Assembly (NCBI RefSeq): GCF_001808705.1
Contig: NZ_KV794273.1
Coordinates: 127,687-184,062, forward strand
Source of the DNA: Streptococcus sp. HMSC074B11
GTDB taxonomy: Bacteria > Bacillota > Bacilli > Lactobacillales > Streptococcaceae
Length of the DNA stretch: 56,376 nucleotides
Direction of reading: 5' to 3'
The translations under genes and the position numbers were made by a program. Of the stretch, positions 1 to 8,092 are shown piece by piece. Position 1 is the stretch's first letter. Every line of letters starts with the position of its first letter. The notes below the pieces were generated by a model. The model saw only the letters and a list, made by a program, of their open reading frames with translations. It was not told the DNA's origin and ran no database searches.

Positions 1-26
1 GTTTGAATTTGATTTTCGAAGAGTAT
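1..26. repeat. RUP element end (truncated by window edge)
   Basis: The first 26 bases match the inverted terminal end of the pneumococcal RUP element, ending in GAAGAGTAT. The inner part reads TTTGAATTTGATTTT, not the GAAGAGATTTT form found in the RUP at 1433-1591. The same variant, reverse-complemented, is at 56349-56376. The rest of the element lies outside the window. Confidence 0.7.
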
Positions 27-46
27 TATCAGAAAATGAAAAAAAT

Positions 47-96
47 AAAACGCATAGTATCAAGGCTTTTCAACACCTGATATTATGCGTTTTTCT
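47..96. terminator. Bidirectional hairpin terminator after MFS gene
   Basis: A 16-bp near-perfect inverted repeat (47-62 with 78-93) has A-rich and T-rich flanks, so it can end transcription on both strands. It lies 35 bases past the MFS stop codon. A closely related hairpin with the same outer arms (AAAACGCATA / TATGCGTTTT) lies at 41387-41430. Confidence 0.75.
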
Positions 97-129
97 GATT
101 GTAATAACTTTTTGCCCAACCTCTTTTTG

Positions 130-1284
130 TTAACCTTCTTTTTTCAATAGGAGAGAAACAAGGATTGATGTTACAATCATCCATGCTCCTAGAATGATAA
201 AGGTCATTCGACCATTCGTTGTTACTAAGCCAATTCCTGAAAGAACAAAGGGTGTTAATGACGCACCAAAACTACATCCCAAAACAGTATAGGAAGTTGC
301 TTTGTTGATGAGTTTTGCTGGGATTCTTTCAGATATCAATTGAAAGACTGTCGTAAGAGCGATACTGTAAGCAAATCCTCCTAAGACCGAACCTGCAACG
401 ACTACCCAGAGAGAAGGTGAGAGAGCAATGATGATTTGCCCGATACCAAAGGTTACACCCGCAACCAATAAAAGTTTTTCCTTAAAGGCAGAGATGAGGA
501 AAGAAAAGCTAATTCCCGCCAGAATTCCAATCAACTGCATGGCACTGAGTACCAGGCTTGACAATTGAGCATCTCCAAAGCCTGCCTCAATCATGAGACT
601 AGGAATACGGAAGGTAATGGCTGTATTGGTACATACAATGACTGCAGCCCCGATGGCTAGAAAGAAAATCAACTGTTTCATAGAGCGAGTCAATCTTACT
701 ACTTCTTCTGTCTTTTGCTTGGACTCATGAACTTCTTCTTTGTTATAAGGGACAAAGAGAAGGAAAAGTACAAGAACCACTAGACCTGCTGCATAGACTA
801 GGAAGGTTGCGGTCCACCCAAAGGCCAAAAGTTGACCGACTGCCAAGGTCAAGATAGAGGCTCCCACCACCTCAGCTGAGCCACGAAAACCAAGCATCTG
901 GATACGAGTTTTGCCGTGGTATCGTTCACTGATGATAGAGATAGCCTTGGCGTTTAGCATCCCCACACCAATCCCAAATAGCAAGCGTGTCGCAAAGACA
1001 AAGTAATAGCCCTGATACCAGAAAGGAGCTGTTCCACTGATTGATAAGATCAAAAGTCCCAGGGTTAATTGGAGACGTTCTGGAAAAATCCGTTCTAAAA
1101 CTCCATTTAAGAGGAGCATGGCCATAATCCCAAAGGATGGAAGGCTAACCAAGAGCTCGACCTGACCGGTCGAATAGCCCTGATAATAGTCAAACATGGC
1201 TGGTAGGGCACTTGATATTGAAAATGATGTGATCAATACTAACGACAGGGAAAGTATACTCACTTTTTCCAAAAATTGTTTCAT
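130..1284 (-). CDS. MFS family transporter (probable efflux)
   Basis: This is a major facilitator superfamily permease of the plasma membrane with about 12 hydrophobic segments in two halves. A cytoplasmic basic/acidic loop (around KEEVHESKQKTEE) splits them near residue 190. The segment RLLFGIGVGMLNAKAI resembles the conserved MFS motif region after TM4. The upstream-most ATG is at 1299, but the ATG at 1284 has a GAGGA Shine-Dalgarno at good spacing, so I chose it (384 residues). The gene is monocistronic: RUP and another operon's terminator lie upstream, and a hairpin lies downstream. A 22-bp palindrome at 1338-1359 may be its operator. The substrate cannot be told from sequence; drug or metabolite export is inference from the family. 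Confidence 0.85.
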   Translation of the reverse strand: MKQFLEKVSILSLSLVLITSFSISSALPAMFDYYQGYSTGQVELLVSLPSFGIMAMLLLNGVLERIFPERLQLTLGLLILSISGTAPFWYQGYYFVFATRLLFGIGVGMLNAKAISIISERYHGKTRIQMLGFRGSAEVVGASILTLAVGQLLAFGWTATFLVYAAGLVVLVLFLLFVPYNKEEVHESKQKTEEVVRLTRSMKQLIFFLAIGAAVIVCTNTAITFRIPSLMIEAGFGDAQLSSLVLSAMQLIGILAGISFSFLISAFKEKLLLVAGVTFGIGQIIIALSPSLWVVVAGSVLGGFAYSIALTTVFQLISERIPAKLINKATSYTVLGCSFGASLTPFVLSGIGLVTTNGRMTFIILGAWMIVTSILVSLLLKKEG

Positions 1285-1337
1285 TTTATCCTCATTCATT
1301 ATTTATGTTAAGTCAAAAGAGCTAGATATTACTGTAG

Positions 1338-1359
1338 AGATAAAAGTTATCTTTTATCT
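1338..1359. promoter_or_regulatory. Palindrome upstream of MFS gene, candidate operator
   Basis: Perfect 9-bp arms AGATAAAAG / CTTTTATCT are separated by 4 bases, about 55 bases before the chosen MFS start. There is no T-run after it in either direction, so an operator is more likely than a terminator. I do not recognise the regulator. Confidence 0.4.
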
Positions 1360-1432
1360 AGTCCCTATCACTCTTTTATCAAAAAGGTCCTTTCCTATCA
1401 TACACTGTTTCCCAAAAATTGGCAAGCAACTG

Positions 1433-1591
1433 ATACTCAATGAAAATCAAAGAGCAAACTAGGAAGTAAGCCGCAGGTTGCTCAAAACACTGTTTTGAGG
1501 TTGTGGATAGAACTGACGAAGGCAGCTCAAAATACTATTTTGAGGTTGCAGATGGAAGCTGACGTGGTTTGAAGAGATTTTTGAAGAGTAT
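1433..1591 (+). repeat. RUP intergenic repeat
   Basis: The element starts ATACTCAATGAAAATCAAAG and ends GAAGAGATTTTTGAAGAGTAT, the two ends of the RUP element of S. pneumoniae, thought to be mobilised in trans by IS630-Spn1 transposase. Inside are two tandem copies of a unit around GCTCAAAACACTGTTTTGAG. It lies between the MFS gene and the ftsEX terminator. A second full copy lies at 28313-28462 in the opposite orientation. Confidence 0.8.
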
Positions 1592-1607
1592 GCTTTATAA
1601 GTTCAAC

Positions 1608-1660
1608 ATAAAAAGTAGGACCATCTGACTCGGTCAAGCCTGATGGTATCCTACTTTTAT
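1608..1660 (-). terminator. Terminator of prfB-ftsEX operon
   Basis: The arms AAAAGTAGGA (1611-1620) and TCCTACTTTT (1649-1658), with inner CCATC/GATGG pairing, form a long hairpin just past the ftsX stop. On the minus strand it is followed by a short T-run. Confidence 0.75.
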
Positions 1661-1682
1661 AGATTTTAGTAAACTATCTTAC

Positions 1683-2609
1683 TTAGATTTTCAAGAATCG
1701 ACGCATGGAGATTCCTGAACCAAGTGAACCGATACAGATTCCGATGACAAACAAGAGACCGATCATCAATGGAATAAAAGCATCTGGGGTAATCAGAGAT
1801 AGATTTTGTCCAACCAAAGATGGGTTAACTGATTGGTAGACTCGGTTATAGATAAAGTAAACCATGATTGATGGAATAGTTGCTCCTAATAGCCCAATGA
1901 AGGCACCTTCTAGCAAGAATGGCCCACGAATGTAGCTATTTTTAGCACCAACCAAACGCATGATTTGGATTTCACGACTACGTGAAATGATAGTAATACG
2001 GATGGTATTTGAAATCAAAAAGACTGCGATGAAGATCAAGAGTCCTGCAATGACCAATCCCCAAACACGGATGAAGGAAGCCAACTTGAAGAGACGTTCC
2101 GTATTGGCACCACCGTCTTGAACCTCAGAAACTCCTTCGATTTTCTTAGCTTCTTCAGCGACTGGTTTCACATCACTTGGTGAATTGGTATCGACAATGT
2201 AGGCATCATGAAGAGGGTTTGCATCTCCTTCAAAAACCTTCCACTCGTCACCCATGGTTTCAGTCAACTTTTGGTACTGCTCTTCTTTACTTGAGAAGGT
2301 TACATTTTTAACGGCTGGCATAGCCTTGAGGGCATCATAAACCTTGTGGTAGTCATTGTTAGTGACTGTCTGGCCTTCTTTGACGATGGTTTCACTATTG
2401 TCTTCAACGTCTTTACGGACATAAACCATGACACGTACGTTGTTTTCGATATCCGTTGCCAATTTTGCAGTATTAAAGATAACTGAGGCAAAAATAGCAA
2501 CCAAGGTCAAGGTAATCATTACTGAACTGACAGCAGCAATGGTCATCCACCCATTACGTTTTAAACTCTTTAAAGCTTCGAATAGGTGGCGGAAAAATCT
2601 ACTAATCAT
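1683..2609 (-). CDS. ftsX: Cell division protein FtsX
   Basis: FtsX is the membrane subunit of the FtsEX complex. In pneumococcus it activates the peptidoglycan hydrolase PcsB at the septum. The 308-residue product has an N-terminal transmembrane segment (about 21-45), a large extracellular domain (about 46-170), and three C-terminal membrane segments with the motif TIISRSREIQIMRLVGA, as usual for FtsX/MacB-type permeases. The open frame runs 21 codons further upstream into ftsE. I place the start at the ATG at 2609 because it gives the pneumococcal length, begins MISRFFRHL, and is preceded by AGGAG. It overlaps the end of ftsE by 8 bp, which points to translational coupling. Confidence 0.95.
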   Translation of the reverse strand: MISRFFRHLFEALKSLKRNGWMTIAAVSSVMITLTLVAIFASVIFNTAKLATDIENNVRVMVYVRKDVEDNSETIVKEGQTVTNNDYHKVYDALKAMPAVKNVTFSSKEEQYQKLTETMGDEWKVFEGDANPLHDAYIVDTNSPSDVKPVAEEAKKIEGVSEVQDGGANTERLFKLASFIRVWGLVIAGLLIFIAVFLISNTIRITIISRSREIQIMRLVGAKNSYIRGPFLLEGAFIGLLGATIPSIMVYFIYNRVYQSVNPSLVGQNLSLITPDAFIPLMIGLLFVIGICIGSLGSGISMRRFLKI

Positions 2610-3294
2610 CGTATCCGTACTCTCCTTTCGCTTCGTCACGAACCACACGACCATTCTCGATGGCAATGACACGGTGGCGCAAGGTATTTACGATTTGACT
2701 ATTGTGAGTGGCCATCAAAACAGTTGTCCCTTGAAGATTGATGCGCTCCAAAAGGTTCATGATTTCCCATGAATTATCTGGGTCCAAGTTACCTGTTGGT
2801 TCATCCGCAATCAAAACTTTAGGATTGTTTACGATAGCGCGAGCAATGGCGATACGTTGCTGCTCACCACCTGACAATTCATTAGGGAATGAACGAACCT
2901 TGTGTTTTAAACCAACAAGATCCAAAACTTCCATAACACGTTTTTTGATATTGCGACGGCTTTCACCGACAACCTCCATTGCGTAAGCAATGTTCTCATA
3001 AACGGTTTTCTTTGGCAAAAGTTTGTAATCCTGAAAGACAACTCCAACATTACGACGAAGGAGCGGAATATCTTTCTTTTTAATCTTCACGAGGTTAAAA
3101 CCTGCAACCTGCAAACTTCCTTTTTCAACTTTAACCTCACGATACAAGGCACGGATAAAGGTTGACTTACCTGCACCTGAAGGACCTACGATATAGGCAA
3201 ACTCTCCTGGTTCAATATTCACAGAGACGCCACGTAGGGCTGTTGTCCCGTTGTCATACTTTTTGACAACATCTCTCATTTCAATGATCGACAT
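2602..3294 (-). CDS. ftsE: Cell division ATP-binding protein FtsE
   Basis: FtsE is the cytoplasmic ATPase of the FtsEX divisome complex; ATP hydrolysis is passed through FtsX to an extracellular hydrolase. The 230-residue ABC domain has Walker A GPSGAGKST (residues ~37-45), Q-loop VVFQDYKLL, signature LSGGEQQRIAIARA, Walker B VLIADEPTGNLD, and the H-loop in LMATHNSQIV. The start has an AAAGGAAG ribosome site and lies 15 bases after prfB. It overlaps ftsX by 8 bp. The prfB-ftsE-ftsX order is conserved in streptococci. Confidence 0.97.
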   Translation of the reverse strand: MSIIEMRDVVKKYDNGTTALRGVSVNIEPGEFAYIVGPSGAGKSTFIRALYREVKVEKGSLQVAGFNLVKIKKKDIPLLRRNVGVVFQDYKLLPKKTVYENIAYAMEVVGESRRNIKKRVMEVLDLVGLKHKVRSFPNELSGGEQQRIAIARAIVNNPKVLIADEPTGNLDPDNSWEIMNLLERINLQGTTVLMATHNSQIVNTLRHRVIAIENGRVVRDEAKGEYGYDD

Positions 3295-3309
3295 GTGACT
3301 TCCTTTCTT

Positions 3310-4405
3310 TTAACTAATACGCCATTTTAGATAGGCATCGATGAAACCATCTAAGTCTCCATCCATGACCTTATCTACTTGCGCAACTTCAAAACTGGTA
3401 CGGTGATCCTTCACCATGGTATAAGGGGTAAATACATAGGAACGGATTTGGCTTCCCCATGTGATTTCTTTCTTATCCCCCTTAAGGGCATCTACCTCCG
3501 CAGCTTTCTTTTCCTGCTCCATCTGATAGAGTTTTGCCTGAAGCATCTTCATCGCACGGTCACGGTTTCCATACTGAGTACGGTCAACAGTCGATGCAAC
3601 AACAATCCCTGTTGGAATGTGGGTCAAGCGGACACCTGTTGAAACCTTGTTGACGTTTTGTCCACCTGCTCCACCCGAGCGGAAAGTATCCATCTTGATA
3701 TCATCTTCTCGGATGTCAACTTCAATAGTATCATCCAACTCTGGCATAACCTCTACAGAAGTAAACGAGGTGTGACGACGCTTAGCTGAGTCAAATGGTG
3801 AGATACGTACCAAACGGTGAACTCCCATTTCTGACTTGAGAAGTCCATAAGCATTTGGCCCTTCAAAAGACAAGGTCACCGACTTAATTCCTGCTTCATC
3901 ACCAGCTTGATAGTCCAAGACTTCAACCATAAAGCCTTTAGCGTTACCATAACGAGTGTACATACGAAGGAGCATATCGCCCCAGTCTTGAGCTTCTGTT
4001 CCACCAGATCCTGGGTGAATCTCTAAAATAGCATTATTATGATCATAAGGCTCTGATAAGAGCAAGGTCATCTCGTAGCTAGTCATCATCTGATCTAGCT
4101 CAGCTAGCTTCTCCACCAACTCATCCTTAACAGACTCATCCTCTGCTAAAAAGTCTAGTAAGATTGCAACCTCATCCTGCAACTCTTCCATGGTATGGAA
4201 GGTATTGTAGGTATTTTTTAGTTCGTTTAATTCTTGCGACGTTTTTTGGGCCGCAATATTATCGTTCCAAAAATCAGGTTCTGTCATTTTGTTTTCCAAA
4301 ATGGCAATTTCTTCTTCTAACCCTTCGAGGTCAAAGAGACCCCCTAAAAGAAGCTAATTTTTCACGATTGGCGTCAATTTTTTGACGGATTTCTGAAATG
4401 TCCAT
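3310..4405 (-). CDS. prfB: Peptide chain release factor 2 (programmed +1 frameshift)
   Basis: RF2 ends translation at UGA and UAA on the ribosome. The gene is split into two frames. The first starts at the ATG at 4405 (GGAG upstream) and reads 24 codons to an in-frame TGA at 4333-4331. The second continues from GAC at 4332 to 3310. The junction AGGGGGTCTCTTTGAC holds the internal Shine-Dalgarno-like AGGGGG and the CTT-TGA-C slip site of the classic autoregulatory RF2 frameshift, so this is not a pseudogene. The joined product is about 364 residues. The SPF anticodon-like tripeptide ([10 protein letters not shown]) and the GGQ catalytic motif ([11 protein letters not shown]) are both present. 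An extended -10 promoter lies just upstream. Confidence 0.97.
4331..4346 (-). promoter_or_regulatory. prfB: RF2 +1 programmed frameshift site
   Basis: On the minus strand the sequence is AGGGGGTCTCTTTGAC. The CTT codon in the P site can slip +1 onto TTT when the A site holds TGA with following C, a weak stop context read by RF2 itself. The upstream AGGGGG acts as an internal Shine-Dalgarno. Low RF2 therefore raises RF2 synthesis. The mechanism is established for E. coli and B. subtilis prfB; its action here is inferred from identical elements. Confidence 0.95.
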
Positions 4406-4430
4406 ATATACTCCTTTTTTGTATCGTTTT

Positions 4431-4439
4431 ATTATACCA
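4431..4439 (-). promoter_or_regulatory. Extended -10 promoter of prfB-ftsEX
   Basis: TGGTATAAT reads on the minus strand, an extended -10 box about 26 bases before the prfB ATG. No good -35 is visible. The same ATGGTATAAT string also precedes licD3 and apt. Confidence 0.75.
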
Positions 4440-4549
4440 TAATTTTTCTTATTTATCTAATCGGTGTTTTTTAAAATTTCTTATCAAAATATTTCGATTT
4501 GAAGACTAAGAGAATGTTTTCAATAATTTAGGGGTAAAGAATCAAAAAA

Positions 4550-4606
4550 CATCCCAAAGCTGATCAATATTCTCATTCTAAAAACATTGATCGATTCTTT
4601 GAGATG
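4550..4606. terminator. Hairpin region between pce-like gene and prfB
   Basis: The 295-base gap 4406-4700 holds an imperfect inverted repeat: CATC-CAAAG-GATCAAT (4550-4568) pairs with ATTGATC-CTTTG-GATG (4586-4606). A competing pairing of AAAGAATC (4536-4543) with GATTCTTT (4593-4600) would exclude it. It lies past the pce-like stop on the minus strand, so it may act as that gene's terminator, but the T-run is poor. I see no small gene in the gap. Confidence 0.4.
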
Positions 4607-4700
4607 TATATAAATACTATTTCATGAGAAAGCTAGGTAATGACTGAAATACTAGCACATAGGGAACTTTCTCAAAGACTTAGTATGAGGTAGAAAGCAC

Positions 4701-7217
4701 TTATTCTTTATCTGCCTTCAAAATCGAAGTTTCTTGAGCATCTGCTGATTTTTCTTCCTTATCTACCGGCTTATCAGAATCCTTCTTAGGATCTTCTTGA
4801 TTTCCCTGAACTTCATCCTCTTTTACAGGATTTAAGCTCCAAATACCATCTTGATTGACCTTGTAGCCATCAGGTGTTGTTCCATTTCTTAGAAGTGAAC
4901 CATCTGCTTGGAAATAGTACCAGTTGCCATTCAACTGTTTCCAACCAGTCTCCATTGCGCCGCTAGTATTGAGATAATAACGAGAGCCATCAATCTCTTG
5001 AAGACCTGTTAGCATGATGCCTTCCTTGTCTAGATAGTACCATGTGTCCTTATCTTTGAACCAGCCTGTCTTCATAGCTCCGCTAGTTGCAAAGTAGTAG
5101 TAATGATTATCAAGCCATTTCCAACCTGTTTGCATAGCGCCACTTGCATTGAGGTAATAGCGAGTGTCATCAATTTCTTGAAGACCAGTTTGCATGATAC
5201 CTTCTTTATCTAGATAATACCAAAGATCGTTTTCTTTGAGCCAGCCTGTCTTCATTGCTCCACTACTTGTGAAGTAACTATAATGATTATCAAACCATTT
5301 CCAACCTGTTTGCATAGCCCCACTTGCATTTAGATAATAGCGAGCACCTTCAATTTCTTGTAGGCCAGTTTGCATGATACCTTCTTTATCTAAATAGTAC
5401 CAAAGTTCCTTGTCTTTTAACCAGCCTGTCTTCATCGTTCCACTACTTGTGAAGTAGCTATAATGATTGTCAAACCATTTCCAGCCAGTTTGCATAGCCC
5501 CACTTGCATTGAGATAATAGCGAGTACCTTCGATCTCTTGGAGCCCAGTTAGCATGACACCTTCTTTATCCAAGTAATACCAAGTATCTTTATCCTTGAT
5601 CCAGCCTGTTTTCATCGCTCCGGAACTTGCAAAATAGTTCCAATGCCCTTCAATCAAGGCCCAACCTGTTTGCATAACTCCCTTATTATCAAAGTAGTAG
5701 GTTACTCCATTGATTTCTTTTTTACCAACTATTTGTTTTCCTTCTTCATCAAAGTAGTACCAGTTTGATTCAATTTTTTGCCATCCAGAGCCTGTCTCAT
5801 CTGACTGTAATGCCCCACTACTTGCAAAGAACATTTTCTTACCATTAAAGACTTGTGAGCCAGTAAGCATTTTACCATCTTTATCAAATAGGTACTTTTT
5901 GCCACCTATTTCAGCTAGTTCATTGTATGTTCTAGCACCAGACCATGTGATATAGTACCAAGTCCCATCATGCTTAAACCAACCTGATACCTGCATACTT
6001 CCATCGTTGTTGAGATAATACCAGTTTCCATCTATTTTTTCTTTAGAATCTTTCAGATGAAGCCATCTATCAGCCTGCATTTGGCCTTGTCCATTAAAGA
6101 AATAGTAAACCCCATTAATTTTTTTCCAACCAATAGCCATTTGATCATCAGATAGACGATATTTCCAGTAGCCATCTTCCTTATACCACTTTTCTGATAC
6201 TGTAGGAATATCAGGGAAAGAGTCTGATACATTTGAAAAACCACTATCGCTGATATCAAATACTGTCGCATCTTTGGTTTTACTATAAGCCTTGATAATT
6301 TGTATATTTTTTTCTCGAAGCAAATTAGTTGTTGATTGACGATTAATATCTGCTCCACTTGTTTGAACAACTATGCTAGGTGACAAATTTTCAATAAAGT
6401 TAACTGTGTTTGAAATCGTGGCATCATAATGATGATTCCATTTCATCATATCTACTTTACCAATTACAGGACCTAATCTATCTTCAGCCCCCTGATCATT
6501 ATCTAAGTCTCCACCTAGATAGATTTTCTTACCAGCTACATTCACCACAGCAACAATTGAGTTAGAGTTATCATCATAGACTCTTTTTAAATTCCCATCA
6601 GGACCATACTCATTTTTATAATTGTATAGTTGGATATCCATATCACCCAATTTAAAATGACTATCCTGATCAGAAATATCTTGAATAAGAGTTACACCAC
6701 GTTCTAGAGCTGTTCTCACTGCATTATCATAATTATAGAGATTATCCCACAATCTCCACTGTGTTGTAATACGTTCGTCTGAATATTTTTTGAGATAAAA
6801 TCTGTCAACAGAGTAACGTTTTAAAACTTCATCTGCAGTACCAATATGATCACTATGAACATGGGTTCCTAAAACAAAATCTAATTTTTTAACACCAACT
6901 TGTTTTAAATGGCGGAAAAGTCTGTCCTCAATTGTATCTTCATTCTCCCTACTAATTCCCCAACGATCTGGATAGAGTGGATTACTTCCATCTGGAAAAT
7001 CATAGTCTTCACCCATATCAATTAAACCAAAATGTCCATTGCTTTCCAAGAGGATAGCATCACTTCCTGACTTTGATTTCAAATTAATAAAATGGATCCT
7101 ATTACCTCCACCAGTAGAAATAGTATCAGCAAAAGCTGGTTTCGATAAAGATAGTATCACTAAGGTATATAGAAGACAACTGTATAATAGTATATTTTTT
7201 ATTTTTAAATTTTTCAT
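4701..7217 (-). CDS. Choline-binding phosphocholine esterase-like protein (Pce/CbpE family)
   Basis: A secreted surface protein of 838 residues. It has a signal peptide (about 1-30, ending AFA-DT), a metallo-beta-lactamase-fold catalytic domain (about 36-335), then roughly twenty choline-binding repeats (about 345-790) and a charged tail. Metal-ligand motifs are visible: THVHSDHIG (H119, H121, D123, H124), YLGGDLDN (D237) and NHHYD (H262/H263), matching the binuclear zinc centre of pneumococcal Pce, which strips phosphocholine from teichoic acid ends. As I recall, pneumococcal Pce is about 627 residues; this one has more repeats, some arranged as exact 180-bp units. It lies 68 bp after licD2-like and may share its operon. 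A TATAAT only 5 bases before the ATG is too close for normal use. It could be a Pce paralogue or the strain's only Pce. Confidence 0.88.
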   Translation of the reverse strand: MKNLKIKNILLYSCLLYTLVILSLSKPAFADTISTGGGNRIHFINLKSKSGSDAILLESNGHFGLIDMGEDYDFPDGSNPLYPDRWGISRENEDTIEDRLFRHLKQVGVKKLDFVLGTHVHSDHIGTADEVLKRYSVDRFYLKKYSDERITTQWRLWDNLYNYDNAVRTALERGVTLIQDISDQDSHFKLGDMDIQLYNYKNEYGPDGNLKRVYDDNSNSIVAVVNVAGKKIYLGGDLDNDQGAEDRLGPVIGKVDMMKWNHHYDATISNTVNFIENLSPSIVVQTSGADINRQSTTNLLREKNIQIIKAYSKTKDATVFDISDSGFSNVSDSFPDIPTVSEKWYKEDGYWKYRLSDDQMAIGWKKINGVYYFFNGQGQMQADRWLHLKDSKEKIDGNWYYLNNDGSMQVSGWFKHDGTWYYITWSGARTYNELAEIGGKKYLFDKDGKMLTGSQVFNGKKMFFASSGALQSDETGSGWQKIESNWYYFDEEGKQIVGKKEINGVTYYFDNKGVMQTGWALIEGHWNYFASSGAMKTGWIKDKDTWYYLDKEGVMLTGLQEIEGTRYYLNASGAMQTGWKWFDNHYSYFTSSGTMKTGWLKDKELWYYLDKEGIMQTGLQEIEGARYYLNASGAMQTGWKWFDNHYSYFTSSGAMKTGWLKENDLWYYLDKEGIMQTGLQEIDDTRYYLNASGAMQTGWKWLDNHYYYFATSGAMKTGWFKDKDTWYYLDKEGIMLTGLQEIDGSRYYLNTSGAMETGWKQLNGNWYYFQADGSLLRNGTTPDGYKVNQDGIWSLNPVKEDEVQGNQEDPKKDSDKPVDKEEKSADAQETSILKADKE
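4965..5665 (-). repeat. 180-bp tandem repeats in choline-binding domain
   Basis: The landmark CCAGCCTGT(C/T) recurs at 5061, 5241, 5421 and 5601, exactly 180 bp apart. Each period encodes 60 residues, three choline-binding repeats of 20 residues (types around GWKWFDNHY, GWLKDKELWYYLD and GLQEIEGARYYLN). The near-identity of units suggests recent amplification and likely copy-number variation. Confidence 0.85.
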
Positions 7218-7285
7218 ATAAATTATATTTCCCTTTATTTAATTGAATATTCTGTTAACTTTTCTATTTGTAAAAGTTTAAACTC

Positions 7286-8092
7286 TTACTTTCGATAAGC
7301 CTTTATACTATGGCTATACCACTCCTGCATTTCTTTTGATGGCGGAGTCATGTAATCCCCATACATCTGGGTTAAAAAGATATCGTAATTCTTTGGAATA
7401 GGTACCATTCGACCTTCAAACTCTGTTAAAATCAGTTCTTTAAGGGTTCCTGCTGGAAAGACTTCTTTCATTTTTTCTTTTCCAACTCCAATGGCTCCTT
7501 CATAAGTAGGATTGTCTGTCACACTATTTTTAACTAACTCATCTATTTTCTTATAGAAATATCTCGGATTAACTAGTCTAAGAGGATACCAAGTACACAA
7601 GCGAAGGAAATCTTTTAATTTGCTATCTCCGTGAACCGCACGTTCTTTTTTGATATAGGCAAGCTGACGCAAGGCAACATATTTATAGCTCTTGTCAACG
7701 ATGCTCAAATCTGAAAATTGATCGATTGGAAAGACATCAATGAACAAACTTGTATCATGACGCTTGTATTTTACGTTATCTTCAATAACTGTTGTTGTAT
7801 CTAAAATAGCAGCAAAATTATGGAAATACCATGAAGAGGTGTCGTAGGAAAGGACTCGATATACAGGATGTTGGTCTTCCTCAATTGCTTTTAATAGACG
7901 CTCATAGTCTTTTCTATACAGTGAAATATCGATATCATCATCCCAAGGAATCATTCCCTTATGACGAACAGCTCCCAACATGGTTCCATAGCTAAGGAAA
8001 TAAGGAATATCATTTTTCTTACAAATTTCATCAACATAGTCCAAAATACCTAGTTGAATTTCTTTAATCTCATTTTTTTCTAAGTACTGCAT
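7286..8092 (-). CDS. licD2: LicD2-like phosphocholine transferase
   Basis: LicD-family (nucleotidyltransferase-fold) enzymes move phosphocholine from CDP-choline to GalNAc residues of the teichoic acid repeat in the cytoplasm. The 268-residue protein carries the family core [21 protein letters not shown] (residues ~41-61), whose DDD/D acidic cluster is the likely metal and nucleotide site, and ends GDYMTPPSKEMQEWYSHS. From memory it is closer to pneumococcal LicD2 than to LicD1. Its ATG directly follows the licD1-like TAA (GAGGATTAAATG), so translation is coupled. Whether this is the only licD2 of the strain or a second copy cannot be told from the window. Confidence 0.9.
   Translation of the reverse strand: MQYLEKNEIKEIQLGILDYVDEICKKNDIPYFLSYGTMLGAVRHKGMIPWDDDIDISLYRKDYERLLKAIEEDQHPVYRVLSYDTSSWYFHNFAAILDTTTVIEDNVKYKRHDTSLFIDVFPIDQFSDLSIVDKSYKYVALRQLAYIKKERAVHGDSKLKDFLRLCTWYPLRLVNPRYFYKKIDELVKNSVTDNPTYEGAIGVGKEKMKEVFPAGTLKELILTEFEGRMVPIPKNYDIFLTQMYGDYMTPPSKEMQEWYSHSIKAYRK

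Noticed and set aside
1196..1462. 88-codon plus-strand frame over the MFS start and RUP
   Set aside because: It covers the start of the MFS gene, a palindrome and repeat DNA; the product has no family features.
3310..4405. prfB as a broken gene because of the in-frame TGA
   Set aside because: The stop lies at the exact programmed frameshift site with its Shine-Dalgarno-like helper, and the rest of the gene is intact.
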